NCBI GenBank assembly: GCA_050084985.1
Contig: JBITNC010000001.1
Coordinates: 20,336,001-20,400,000, forward strand
DNA: 64,000 bases
Direction: 5' to 3'
Source: Nageia nagi
Lineage: Eukaryota > Pinophyta
Below are positions 25,768 through 36,855 of the stretch, piece by piece (within the stretch, counting starts at the first letter, position 1; each line of letters opens with the position of its first letter). The notes below the pieces were generated by a model. The model saw only the letters and a list, made by a program, of their open reading frames with translations. It was not told where the DNA came from and searched no databases. The translations under genes were made by a program, and so were the position numbers.

Positions 25768-25779
25768 TTTCCCCCTTAA
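25768..25779 (-). other. Element C polypurine tract
   Basis: On the minus strand TTAAGGGGGAAAT ends directly at the 3' LTR start TGAAAATTATAAT. This is the plus-strand primer used in reverse transcription of LTR elements. Confidence 0.75.
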
Positions 25780-26033
25780 TCTCCATGACATAATGAGATA
25801 ATTTATTTATTGGCCAAAAAATACAAATACAAAGAAAAGAAAGTAAAAAAAAATATTTGCAATATATATAATGTCTAACCAATATCCTATGCTAGTCAAG
25901 GTTTGCTAACATTCACCCCCTCAATGTCTAAGGTCTTGACTCCAAGTTGGATATGAAGGTAGCAAAAATGATCCTTAGGAAATGGCTTTGTAAAGATGTC
26001 TGTAATTTGAGCATTAGTAGGATAGTGGTGAAA

Positions 26034-26450
26034 CTAGATAAAGCCATATTTAACTAGACCTCTCATAAAGTGATGACATATATCAAATTGCTTTATCCTA
26101 CTATGAAATATAGGGTTCTTGGTCATGGAAATCATGTTGAGATTATCATAGTGCACTGAAATGGGGAGCTCAATATCCATTCCCAAATCTTCAAATAGAT
26201 GAAAAAGCCAAATGGCTTGTATACAATTGGTAGAGGCAACAATATACTCAGCTATTGCTGATGAAAGTGCAATAGTGGATTTCTTCTTGCTACTCCATGA
26301 GACCAAAGATTCTCTAAAGAAGAATTCATACCCCTACTTCTCTTCCAATCATCAAGATATCTAGCCTAATAAACATTTGTATAGGCCTATAACATTACCT
26401 AGTATGATGATTTATACCAGATCCCATAGTGGCATGTGCCACTCACATAT
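26034..26450 (-). pseudogene. Element C RNase H (degraded)
   Basis: The open part reads VSWSSKKKSTIALSSAIAEY, then AIWLFHLFEDLG, then VHYDNLNMISMTKNPIFHSR and CHHFMRGLV. These are the C-terminal copia RNase H motifs. The Glu of the AEAEY motif is altered to AIAEY, and DNLNMI replaces DNxSAI. A degraded D-DD segment (ARYLDDWKRSRG) lies just upstream, to about 26450. Confidence 0.82.
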
Positions 26451-26535
26451 CGTAGGATCTACTTGGCTATAATCCAATGCATATGATGTGGTAAATGCAT
26501 GAATTGGGCTAATTTTCTAATAACAAACATGATGT

Positions 26536-27360
26536 CTAACTTGGTAGCAGTGGATACATAAGGCTAACTATTAAGGATCGGTACATAGTGGTATCAACAT
26601 GTGGAGAGGAGTCCTCCTTCAACAATTTGGCTTTTACAACAATTGGTGTATTAATGAAGCTGTAGTTTTGCATCTTAAATTGAGCCAACAAATATTTCAC
26701 ATATTTGAAATGAGTGATCAAAATGCCACTATATTATTACTTGACTTGTATGCCAAGAAAATAATTCATCTCTCCAAGATCACTCATCTCAAATACACTT
26801 ATCATAGAATTCTTGAATTTATTTATCATAGCATTAGAGGTGTTAGTAAAAATGATATCATCAACATACAAGTATATAATAAAGAAGTTGCTACCTTAAA
26901 CTTTTATGTATAATATTCTTTCCATTAAGAATATTTGATAACTAATCTTTCAAAGGTAACCATCAATCTGGGTGTACCATGCCTGGGGTGCTTATTTAAG
27001 GCCATAGAGAGCCCTTCTGAGTTTATACACCTTGTCTACTTGATTAAGAATAATAAATCCTTTAGGTTACTTAACATAAATAACCTCCTTTAAATATCCA
27101 TTAAGAAAAGTTGATTTAATGTCCATCTGATAGACTATCAATCCAAAATGAGAGCCAAGTGCAAGCAGAGATCTCATAGTCTCTAGCCAGGCTACAAGGG
27201 CAAAAGTCTCATCATAATTTAGCCCTTCCTTCTAAGCATATCCTTTATTAACTAGATGGGCTTTATGCTTTGCAATACTCCCATCAGGATTATGCTTCAA
27301 TTTATAAATCTACTTGACACTAATTACCTTATTATCTTTGGAAGAAGGTACAAGAATCTA
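26536..27360 (-). pseudogene. Element C reverse transcriptase (degraded)
   Basis: Near 26875-26850 the minus strand reads FFIIYLYVDDI, so the catalytic YVDD box is still intact. The 26721-26536 segment holds FKYVKYLLAQFKMQNYSFIN, then MYRSLIVSLMYPL, the usual tail of copia reverse transcriptase. Upstream pieces (QVDGYL, AWFRTLKG-like, and the region near 27100-27360) are recognisable but broken by stops. Confidence 0.8.
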
Positions 27361-27725
27361 AGTGTCATTCTAAAGGATTTTCTCAATCTCATTCTCCATG
27401 TCTTTCTTCTAATCCTCATTGATAGTAGCTTCAGTATATGAGGAAGGCTCAACAAATGAAGACATTAATGCATAAGAAATATTTACCTCTTGATTTCTAG
27501 CTCTGGTTTGTGATTAGATCATTCTTTTGCTGAGCTCTTTATCCATCATCAATGATGGAGGATGATAGTAGTCACTTGTCCACTTATTTTTAGTTGATGG
27601 AGTATGAGCATCAAGAGACTGGTTTGGGTGTGCCTACTATGGGGAGCTGGTGTTGGTGAAGATGGTGATGAAGGTTGAAGAGGAGGAGGTGCAGTATTAT
27701 GAGAAGGTTCACAATGTTCATCAAA

Positions 27726-28470
27726 TTAGAATTTAGCAGTGGTGTCTTTGACACCATTTTGTTGATTTGTTATGTCTCCTTCTTCAAAAATCACATCTCT
27801 ACTGATGTGAATTTTTCCACTTAGTGAATCATAACATCTATAGGCCTTAGATGCTTCAGAGTATCCCACTAAAATACATTTGATGGATTTTTCATCAAGC
27901 TTCTTCCTATTTTCTTTTGGTACATGCACAAAATAGGTTGAGCCAAATATTCGTAAATGAGAATTATTTGGTTGTACACCAAACCAAGCTTCATAAAGGG
28001 TGGTATCCTTTAAAACTTGAGTTGAAAACTTATTTAGAATATAAATAGTAGTATACACTGCTTCACCCAAAAAACTAATGGGAAGACCCTTTTCTTTTAT
28101 CATGCATTTAGCCATTTCAACAACTATTTAGTTTTTCCTTTTAGCCACTCCATTCTGCTGTGGAGTATAGGCAATTCTATACTACCTAACAATGCTATGC
28201 TAATGGCAGAAGTTATTAAATTCATTCAAAATGAATTCTCCTCCTCTATCAATTTTGAACTTCTTAATAAAATAGTTGTATTTTTTTTTCAACAAGAGAT
28301 TTAAATTTAACAAAACTCTCAAAAGAGTTAGACTTATTTTGTAGTAAATAAAGCTAGCTCATCCTAGAAAATTTATCAGTAAATAAAAGCATATATCTTG
28401 ACTTACTACCTTGGTTGGGAGTTTGCATTGGTCCACACAAATTTACATGCACTAGTTGAAGAGGGTACTT
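27726..28470 (-). pseudogene. Element C integrase (degraded)
   Basis: The 28115-27726 segment reads MAKCMIKEKGLPISFLGEAV, then TTLYEAWFGVQPNNSHLRIF, then KCILVGYSEASKAYRCYD and ISRDVIFEE, the C-terminal copia integrase pattern. Near 28255-28215 I read KIDRGGEFIL, which holds the second catalytic Asp. Several frame breaks lie between the pieces. Confidence 0.85.
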
Positions 28471-28479
28471 AGCCCTATA

Positions 28480-28692
28480 TTATTGCTTTGCAAATTTCAC
28501 TTTGTGTTGCTTGCTTGCAATACAACTTTCATAGACCTCACTCGATGTATGGGAGATGGCAAGAAGGCCTCTCACTAATTTTTGCAAACCATTTAATGAG
28601 TGAAAATTTAAATGACCACATCTCCTATGCCATAACCAAGCAAAATCAATAGATGCTTTTAAACAACTTGCTATAGGTGTCATCTTAAGCAT
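28480..28692 (-). pseudogene. Element C GAG-pre-integrase segment
   Basis: It reads AWLWHRRCGHLNFHSLNGLQ followed by KLVRGLLAIS and YESCIASKQHKVKFAK. LWHxRxGH with a later CxxC-type element is the zinc-binding start of copia integrase; here CxxC is altered. Element D begins about 100 bp further upstream on this strand. Confidence 0.85.
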
Positions 28693-28793
28693 ATATTTCC
28701 AATCATATGGATGGTGGCTATAAGCTGGTTAGTGGCCTCATTTACTAAGGTTCACCCTTTCTCTTTGAAGGTGTTTATATATCCACTTATACT

Positions 28794-29253
28794 TGTTAGA
28801 ATTTGTAATGAAATATTGTGAATATCTAAACTCCTTGTAAATTCAATTAATCACTTAAAAGGATATGTAGATACCTTAAGGGATTAATTGAATTCTTTAT
28901 TATGTAGACTTTGACTTTACCATGTGGTTAGTTGGTAGGTTAAAGTTAGGTGATACATTTATTGTAACCCTAACCTTACCCTTGGGTTAAAGGGAGGTTA
29001 AGGAGGTGCTCTCAAGCTATAAATAGAGGGCCTCTCCTCTTGTAACATAACTAAGTTTTTGGAGTAAGATTACTCTACTAGTTGTGTAGGAGAGGAAGAG
29101 AATTGTTGTAAGAGGTGCATAGATTGAGAATTGAGAACTAGTTGTGGATGTACTCCCAAGGAAGGAGGAACCACATTATATGTGTGTTATATTGTGTATG
29201 ATTGAGTTTCCTAGTCTTGGTCATTGAGGATTAGTTTAGGTCTAAATTCTTCA
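28794..29253 (+). repeat. Element D 5' LTR
   Basis: TG...CA termini, TATAAATA promoter box at 29018-29025, flanked by ATACT on the left and the primer site on the right. It holds 9 bp (TTAAGGAGG type) absent from the 3' copy. Confidence 0.95.
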
Positions 29254-29255
29254 AT

Positions 29256-29267
29256 TGGTATCAGAGC
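29256..29267 (+). other. Element D primer binding site
   Basis: TGGTATCAGAGC, two bases behind the 5' LTR, is the exact complement of the 3' end of plant initiator-Met tRNA, which primes first-strand synthesis. Confidence 0.95.
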
Positions 29268-29334
29268 TTGGTGTGGAAGCTCTTCTTCTTGGTGTGGAAG
29301 CTCTTTTTTTTGGTGTTGAAGCTCTTATTCCTTC
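29268..29334 (+). repeat. Three copies of a ~22-bp repeat behind the primer site
   Basis: TTGGTGTGGAAGCTCTTCTT, TTGGTGTGGAAGCTCTTTTT and TTGGTGTTGAAGCTCTTATT follow each other. They lie in the leader RNA of element D. Confidence 0.8.
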
Positions 29335-29842
29335 AATTTTAAGGTCTTGGTGAGGTAAATTCCAAGAGAAGGTATAAATTTCCTCCTCATTTGGTTATTT
29401 TATGGATTATTACATGATGCTACTAACACATTACTTGCTATATGTTAGTCCTTTTAAATTATGATTAACAAGTTGCAATTTTTTTTACTAATCCTCTATG
29501 TTACTTGCAATTTTTAAATTGCTATAATTCTTTTAAAAAGGGTTTGTATACAAAAATTGTATTTTTTTTTACATATTATATTGGAATTAAATGTATGTGT
29601 TGGTTCAATTTATCACAACATTTGCTTAATACCAATATATGATGAAAATTGTAATATATACTAACATTCTTTAAGTTATTACTATTTGCTTAAAAATAGT
29701 AATATATTATTGTGAAATTTCTCATATATATACTACCATTAGTGAGTTATTGATATATTACTAAGAAAAGGCATGAACATTTACAAAAAAAAATGAGAGA
29801 AGGATAATTTTTTTGAGTTCTACTACAAAATTTTTTTAGGGC

Positions 29843-29848
<6 letters not shown>

Positions 29849-29874
<26 letters not shown>
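29849..29874. repeat. (AT)n microsatellite
   Basis: About 13 AT dinucleotides in the leader of element D, followed by an A/T-rich tract. Confidence 0.9.
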
Positions 29875-30012
29875 TTTATTTTAAATTTGTTTAAAATATA
29901 ATAAAAAAATATATATATAATAGGATGGCCATTAGTGAGGAAACCTTAACTTAAAAGAATTCCTCCTTCGCTCTTTGCAATTGAAATCATATATTAACAG
30001 AGATAAAAAAAT

Positions 30013-30420
30013 ATGGCCATACGATGGTATCAGGCACGTGAATTGTTTGACAAAATGCCTCATCAAGATGCCGTGTTATTCACTGCAATGATCATAGGTA
30101 ATGCACAAAATGCATACGTTGAAAGGCACGTGAGTTGTTTGATGCGATGCATGGTGTAGATAGAGTTTCATGGACGACAATGATCACCGACCTGCATGCA
30201 ACATGCGAAAGTGTAGGGAAGGTCGCACAGATGTTTCCCTGATGTAGATAGCATTTAATAGACTACAATGATCGTAGCTAGTGGCTCCTTCTGTAGCAAC
30301 CTCTATCACCTAATGTAGATAGACTTTCATGGCTGCCATGATCACAGGATATGCACAAAATGATGAATGTGGCATGAGAAGTGGCTATGTCCATTCTTAT
30401 GTCAGGCTTCTCCCTACTTG
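30013..30420 (+). pseudogene. Pentatricopeptide-repeat (PPR) gene fragment carried in the leader of element D
   Basis: PPR proteins bind organelle RNA through ~31-36 residue helical repeats. From the ATG at 30013 the frame reads MAIRWYQ, then ARELFDKMPHQDAVLFTAMI, then IGNAQNAY. After a frame change it continues ARELFDAMHGVDRVSWTTMI at about 30132-30191. Two weaker units follow: VDSI-WTTMI near 30240-30280, and VDRLSW with AAMITGYAQNDE after another frame change near 30316-30365. The SWTAMI blocks recur about every 90 bp, matching the S-type 31-residue repeat of PLS-class plant PPR proteins. It lies between the primer site and gag in the same orientation, so it was probably captured from a host gene. 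Frame breaks and stops make it non-functional. Confidence 0.78.
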
Positions 30421-30890
30421 CATGGCTACGTCCATTTTTTTTTATGAAACCTCTGAAAAGAATAAACATAGCTTCTTTGCATCTACTCCTCCCACCTGCG
30501 GTTGGCATCTCCCTTTGGGCACGACCTCTCCTCCACTTCTCTACCCTGGCATCCACTTGAACAGCTTAGCCTAGCCTTGGTGGTTAACATGACTTTAGCT
30601 CCTCGCCACTCACCTCATAATGGATCTCCTAGGCCGCTGTCCTCCTCCACTATCTTAAGTAGACCACACGAGCTCCTCGAACTGCAGTCTTATGGCCAAC
30701 AATAGTCAACCTCTGGGTGGTCAACCACTATCTAGCCGCCTCACGTGACCTCTACCACCCTACGTGGCCTCCTCCTCCTCCAGTCCCCAACCAAATGCAT
30801 CTACTCTCCTCACTGAATTTGGCCCCTGCCACCCCTGCCCAGCCTCTCAACCTCCACGAGGCTTACACATGGCCCTTCAAATTTTTTTTT
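30421..30890 (+). other. GC- and CT-rich segment of unknown origin in the leader of element D
   Basis: This segment is rich in C and CT words (CTCCTCC, CCACTT, CCCCTGCC) and very unlike the surrounding AT-rich DNA. Open frames are Pro/Ser/Leu-rich (for example ATPAQPLNLHEAYTWP), without a recognised domain. It adjoins the PPR debris and could be part of the same capture, or a second one. Confidence 0.5.
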
Positions 30891-32129
30891 TTCAACTATA
30901 GTTGTTGAGCCTTAATTCTTTTTACCAACTATGCAAGGATTTGATTTGTTTTTGCCTTAGTCAAAATTAAACATTTAAGGGCTTTTCCCTAAGTCTTTTT
31001 AAGTAAACAAAGGACATTTTTACTTACAATGCATACTTCAAAGCCCGATTACAGCATCCAAGTTTTTAGGGATAACACATTACTTGAAAAAAAAAGGGGA
31101 GGAACCATACTTAAATGAAATTTTTAGCATCCATGTTTTAGAACTTTAAGTAAAAAAAGGGGGAATTTGTATAATTTTTTACTTAAATCTTTATCTAGTT
31201 AGATCTTGCATGCTAAATTTATAATGCATGCTTCTTAACCTTGTTAGGAATAAAGCATGCTTAGTACTTCAAATTTTAAGTTAAATAATGCATGATGCAT
31301 ATTTATTACTTAAATATTTAAGTCATGGAATAATGCATGTTTAAGTTATGGATTAATGCTAAGTAGGACTTAGCCCTTTTTAAAAATTCATTAAAGTGTT
31401 TTAATGAATTTTTTTTTGAACTTGAGCAAAGTATGCGAAATGTAAAAAGTCCTTTAGGGGTTAGTACAAAACCTATTGGACTCTTAAGGTTTCAAGTTTG
31501 TGTGGATGAAGTATTTTTACTTTACTTTATATTTTTGCACAATTGCTTGCAAAATGCAAAATATTGAAAGTAACCCCTAAAATGAACACATCCGCACGTA
31601 TTCTTCCACAACATGACTTGTTTAGGGAGCCACGAGGTGAGGACAGGGTAGACTGAAGCCTTTTTAGTCTGAAGACCCAAGTGGTGTTAAGTCTATCTTA
31701 ATTTCCCCTAAGACCTCTGTTGGATTGGAAATAACTCTATTAGGTGGACAGGCATGTGTGTAGTGATACCACATGTCCATACGTCCATTCAGGGATTATC
31801 CTGATAACCTAGGAGGAAAATTGAAAACCTTAAAAAGATAATTAAAATGGTCGGTCCAAGATACGTCAGATCCTTAGAAAATAGTTGGTACTTCTCCTTG
31901 TGAGAGTATATTACTAACCAAGGTGAACTGGTTGAGGACTGTTAGTACTTGGGCTCCACCTTGCGGGCATCCAGGTGAAGGCCTAATTCTATACAAGAAA
32001 GCAACCTCAACTTTATCCTTCTACAGATCATGGTTTATAAGTTTGCACATGTGGGACATGTTTACTTATGTTTTATTTGTATAGATGGTAAAATTTGCAT
32101 TCTTATTGCATATTTACTTTTTTGTAGCA
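30891..32129 (+). other. Rest of the untranslated leader of element D
   Basis: No coding signal seen. About 30900-31560 is T-rich with many TTTAAG and GCATG words; about 31600-32060 is more mixed in base content. The gag start codon follows at 32130. Confidence 0.55.
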
Positions 32130-35100
32130 ATGGTTGAAACCTTCATACCCAAGCATATACTCGACGGTTCCAACTTTGGAATATGGGAACCTCATATGAA
32201 AGCTGAGTTACAGGCAAGGAAGCTATGGTAGATAGTTAATGAAGACTTGGTCGCTCCTACCGATGAGAAGGCTCTTGAAGTATACAACTCAAAGAATGAG
32301 TTAGCAACTTCAATGATTTATCATGCAGTTTCAGATGACGTCCTTCTCATGATCTCTTCTTCAACATCAGCAAAGGAAGCTTGGGATAGGTTGAAGAAAA
32401 TTTACCTTGGGTCAAAATTTTCAAGGAGGTTCACCATTTTACAAAAGCTGTTGCAATATCATCAAGGTGAAGATGAAAGTGCCTCTATCTACTTGAACAA
32501 AATCATTGACCTCAGGACACAACTAGTTGGCTGTGGGTGCAACTAGATCAATGATGAGTTCATGGTCTTCATCATTCTTCAAAGCCTTTCTACAAAGTTT
32601 AGTAACTTTGTCATAGTTATGGAGACTAGGCTCGATGATGAAGAAGATGTCATCTCTCTTGATAACCTTTCTAGACTCCTTCTGAAGCATGAGGAAACTT
32701 TGAACAAGAAAATGTTGAACCTTTCTCCAAAGGACAATAGCATTGCTCTAGGAGCAACCAAAACTCCTTTCAAAAAAAAGTTCAAACATTATAAATTCAA
32801 AGATAACAAGTCCTCATCTACCTTCAAGAAGTATGAGAAAAAGGGCAACAATAATGGCAACTTCAGGCAAAGGAATGACAAAGCTGGATCAAGCAATCCA
32901 ACACCTCAGAAAAAGTTTGATGGAAATTGTAACTTTTGTGGCATCTTTGGGCACAAAGAGTATGATTGTCGCAAAAAGAAATTTGCTCAAAAAGGTAAGG
33001 GAAATGCAAATGTGAGAAATTTCAATAATAGAAAGAAGAACAAGCATACTACTACTGTTGCCTACTACTCAATGACTCAAACTATTTCAAATGATTGGAT
33101 TGTTGATTCAGGATGCACTAATCACATGTGTTATGAAAAGGATAAGTTTGAAAACTTTCATAAGTACAAGAAGAATGCAGTTGTGATAGGTGATAATACA
33201 GTACTTGATGTTCAAGGAATAGGGAGTGTGAAGATTCATGAAAAGGTTCTTGATAATGTCTTTTATGTGTCTAAACTAAGGATGAACCTCATCTCCATAA
33301 TTCAGATTACAAGGAAAGGATACTCATTTGAGTTTACTTCACACTCCTGGAGTGTTAAGAAAGGTCTTGCCACATTCATGAAAGGATTAGTAAAGGACAA
33401 CCTTTATATTGTGGATCAAGTTCCTTCAAAAATGTGTCTTGCTACCAATGTTTGTTCAAAGGGTAATCTTTGGCATCAACGATTAGGGCACCTTAACCAC
33501 AAGAGTATTCAAGATATGAAAACTCAAGAACTTGTGGAAGGTTTACCTAATATTTCACCCACAATTGGTCTCTGTGAAAGGTGCATTCTAGGAAAGATGA
33601 ATAGGCAAAAGTTTGAAAAAGATAAGGCAACTCAGGCTACTCGTCCTCTTTAGCTTGTGCATTCCGATTTGATGGGTCCATTTCAGACTAAGTCTCTAGG
33701 GGGAGCTTCTTATGTTCTGACCTTCATTAATGACTTCAGTAGGATGACATTTGGTTATCTACTTGAGCACAAGGATCAAACTTTTGACAGGTTTAAAGAC
33801 TTCAAGGCACTTGTTGAAAATCAAACTAATTTTAAGATCAAGATGCTGATATCTAATAATGGGGGTGAGTATAATAGCAATGAGTTTAACGACTATTGTG
33901 TTAAACATGGGATCAAGTGACAATTTACAATCCCTTACACCCCTCAGCAAAATGGAGTTGCTGAAAGGAAGAATCGAACCATTATGGAAATGGCAAGGTG
34001 CATGTTGGGTAACCTTCCTAGTTTCTTATGGGGAGAAGCTATTCACACTACTATTCACACCCTAAATAGGTGTCCTACTAAAGCAGTTGAAGGTAAAACT
34101 CTGTATGAAGCATGGACAGGAAAGAAACCTAACCTCTCACACTTTAGGGTCTTTGGTTGTGATGCATTTGCCTTCATTACCTCAGAGAAAAGAAAGAAGT
34201 TGGATAAAAGATCAAAAAAATGCATCTTTATGGGGTATGATAATCAGCATAAAGGTTACAGGCTCTACTCCTCATCCCATAAAATAGTCTTTATTTCTAG
34301 GGATGTCAAGTTCAATGAACTTCCTAAGGATATGACTTCTCATGCTGAGGTGTCTGATTCAGATGATTCTTTGCCTGCACCTAACTGGTTGGATGATCAT
34401 GTAGGGAAGTCACCACAAGAGCAAAATTCTTCAGCTCAGAGAATTACAAGGAGTATGACCTTGAATAACTCTTTATTTGCCAAAATTTATAGTACGAATG
34501 AGCCATCAACCTTCAAAGAAGCTTCCAAGCAAGAGTGTTGGATGGAAGCTATGAAAGTTGAGTATGAGGCGCTCATGAAAAATGAAACTTGGGATTTGGT
34601 TCCTTATCCCAATGAGAAAAATGTGATTGGAAATAAATGGATATACAAGGTCAAGTACAATTCTGATGGAAAAATTGAAAAATACAAAGCAAGGTTAGTG
34701 GCCAAAGGATTCGTTCAAAAATATGGTATTGATTATGAGGAAACCTTTGCTCCTGTGGCCAAGATGCCTACTGTCAGAATAATCCTTGCTCTTTCTACAA
34801 CTCAAGGATGGAAAGCTTTTCAACTTGATGTCAAGAGTGCATTTCTCAATGGTGACTTGGATGTAGAAATCTACATGAATCAACCAGAAGGATTTATTCT
34901 AGATGGAAAAGAGTCTCTTGTGTGCAAGCTAAAGAAGTCTTTGTATGGACTTAAGCAAGCACCTAGAGCATGGTACAAGAAAATTTCAAAATTCTTTGCA
35001 GATATTGGTTTTTCCAAGTGCTCTGACTCAGATCTTTATGTACTCAATCAAGGAAAAGATGTGGTCTTAATTCTCCTTTATGTGGATGATCTTCTCATAA

Positions 35101-35981
35101 CTGGCAATAATATTGAAATCATCCAAGAGTGCATATCCAAACTGAAGGCAACATTTGAAATGATTGATTTAGGTCTTTTGCATTACTATCTTGGGATGCA
35201 AGTATACCAACATAAAGATTGTACTTATCTTAGTCAATCTAAGTATATATCAGACATCTTGCAAAAGTTTGGAATGGAGGAGTGTAAATATGCTGCAATA
35301 CCTATTTCTCCTGGAATCGTTGTATCTCTGAGCTCAGATTCTCAGTTGGCTGATGCTACAGCTTGTAGGCAATTGATTGGTAGTCTTCTATATTTGACTA
35401 TCTCTCGACCTGATATTACCTTTGCAGTGAATCTGATGGCACGATTCATGCAAAAACCATATGTTGAACACCTCAATGCTGTTAAGCAAATCTTGAGGTA
35501 TGTGGCAGGGATAAAGGATCTTGCTCTTAAGTATTCCAAAGTGCCCTCGATTGTTCTCTCTGGGTTCTCAGATTCTGATTATGGGGGAGATCAAGATGAC
35601 AAAAAATCAACCTTTGCATATGTGTTCAGCATTGGTTCAGGTGCTATCTCTTGGGCTTCCAAGAAGCAACCTACTGTGACTCTTTCTACCATTGAAGCCG
35701 AATATCGAGCTATGTCTGTTGCCACCCAAGATGCTATTTGGCTGAGGCATCTTCTAAATGAAATTGGGTATGAGCAAAATGGCCCATCTCTTATTTCTTC
35801 AGATAATCAGTCAGCTATCTCTTTAGCTAAGAATCCTATATTCCATCAGAGAACCAAACATGTGGAAATCCAAGCCCATTTTATCAGGGAGAAGGTTCTA
35901 GATGACATCATACACTTGAAGTATTGTCCATCTACTAAAAACTCCATTGATTTATTAACCAAGCCCCTTCCTGAAGCTTAG
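32130..35981 (+). pseudogene. Element D gag-pol polyprotein, single frame with four stops
   Basis: From ATG 32130 to the TAG at 35979-35981 one frame of 1283 codons runs without a frameshift. Stops lie at codons 34, 139, 508 and 597 (TAG 32229, TAG 32544, TAG 33651, TGA 33918). Domains in order: gag (UBN2-type, residues about 1-140); zinc knuckle CNFCGIFGHKEYDC (about 266-279); protease loop WIVDSGCTNHM (about 321); GAG-pre-integrase LWHQRLGHLNHKS (about 447); integrase (about 508-720) with HSDLMGP and PQQNGVAERKNR; reverse transcriptase with QLDVKSAFLNGDLDVEIYM and intact LLYVDDLLITG (about 984); RNase H with SDSDYGGD, EAEYRAM and SSDNQSAI (about 1140-1275). The second integrase Asp is Asn (SNNGGEY, 33855). 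Inactive as it stands, but close to complete. Confidence 0.95.
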
Positions 35982-36025
35982 TTTAGCAAGCTTAGGGATT
36001 CTCTCGGGTTGGTGAAGTTGCCCTC

Positions 36026-36034
36026 AAGGGGGAG
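36026..36034 (+). other. Upstream polypurine-like tract directly behind pol
   Basis: AAGGGGGAG is followed by TG, 45 bp after the pol stop. That is where copia elements usually have the polypurine tract and 3' LTR. Here the real 3' LTR starts 830 bp later behind a second tract. It may be a second initiation site for plus-strand DNA or the trace of an older LTR junction. Confidence 0.5.
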
Positions 36035-36100
36035 TGAAGTTTGAACTTTTGTTAGTGATGACAACTTCACCTCTAAGAGGCCCTTTTTGATTGTACATTC

Positions 36101-36390
36101 TATACCTCCATGTTAAGTTTGCTTTGCATGACAAACTTGTTGTACAATTGTTGTTATAGAGTATTGATTATTTTATACCTCCGTGGTAAGTTTGCTCTAC
36201 GTGACAAACTTCTTGTATATTTTATACCTCTGTGGTAAGTTTGCTCTACGTGAGAAACTTGTACAATTTTGAGCATATAATTAATATACCTCCATGGTAA
36301 GTTCGCTCTGCGTGAGGAACTTGTTGTACATTCTATACCTCCGTGGTGAGTTTGCTCTGTGTGAGAAACTCATTGTACAATTTTTATGCT
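36101..36390 (+). repeat. Array of five hairpin-forming repeats between pol and 3' LTR of element D
   Basis: Five copies of a core like TATACCTCCGTGGT followed by AAGTTTGCTCTACGTGACAA and ACTT start at 36101, 36174, 36223, 36285 and 36334. Each core holds an inverted repeat: stems at 36115/36132, 36188/36205, 36237/36255, 36299/36317 and 36348/36366. Copies 1 and 2 pair AAGTTTG with CAAACTT, copy 3 AAGTTT with AAACTT, copy 4 AAGTTC with GAACTT, copy 5 GAGTTT with AAACTC. The changes in copies 4 and 5 are matched on the other arm. A TTGTACAA-like palindrome follows most copies. The function is unknown; an RNA structure in the element transcript is a reasonable guess. Confidence 0.85.
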
Positions 36391-36855
36391 CTATTAAAAA
36401 TCAACACATGTCTATATACAACAGGTGACTATGAGTGATGGCTTGGCATCTCCATGATGACTTATAGTGCACCATTGATCAGTTATTTATAAGATGGCAT
36501 TATTTGATTCTCTTATTTGAATATACGATGCATCTAACTGATTTTGTTCATGAGTTACTTGTAGCATGCAGGATCTTCTTCAGAAATGTAGGTTACTCAC
36601 CTTGTGTAAGCAAGCTCATGGAGACTCACATGTCAACTTAAAGTTGATCGACTACTATGTACAGTGAAACCAGTTGTGGTTAATGATTGTATTATAAACC
36701 ATTTTTTTCAAATGGTAATGTAGTGAGTCTCAAACTAGTTCTCAAAAAGATTCTCAAATATGTAAATGTTCTCATCTCCACTTGTATCTCTATAGAGGAG
36801 AACTCTCTCTTACTCTCTCTCTTCTCTCTTCTACGCTCTATCCCAATATTGCATT
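36391..36855 (+). other. Non-coding stretch between hairpin array and polypurine tract of element D
   Basis: No open frame or known motif. It ends in a CT-rich block (CTCTCTCTTCTCTCTTCTAC) at about 36805-36838. Together with the hairpin array it fills the unusual 830 bp between the first polypurine-like tract and the 3' LTR. Confidence 0.5.

Noticed and set aside
30502-30908. Pro/Ser-rich open frames in the GC-rich segment as a host gene
   Set aside because: The frames overlap, have no domain, and lie in the untranslated leader of element D; only the composition shift is reported.
36101-36390. The hairpin array (and the 22- and 25-bp arrays) as a CRISPR array
   Set aside because: Units are contiguous or irregularly spaced with no unique equal-length spacers, no cas genes are present, and the context is a plant nuclear retrotransposon.
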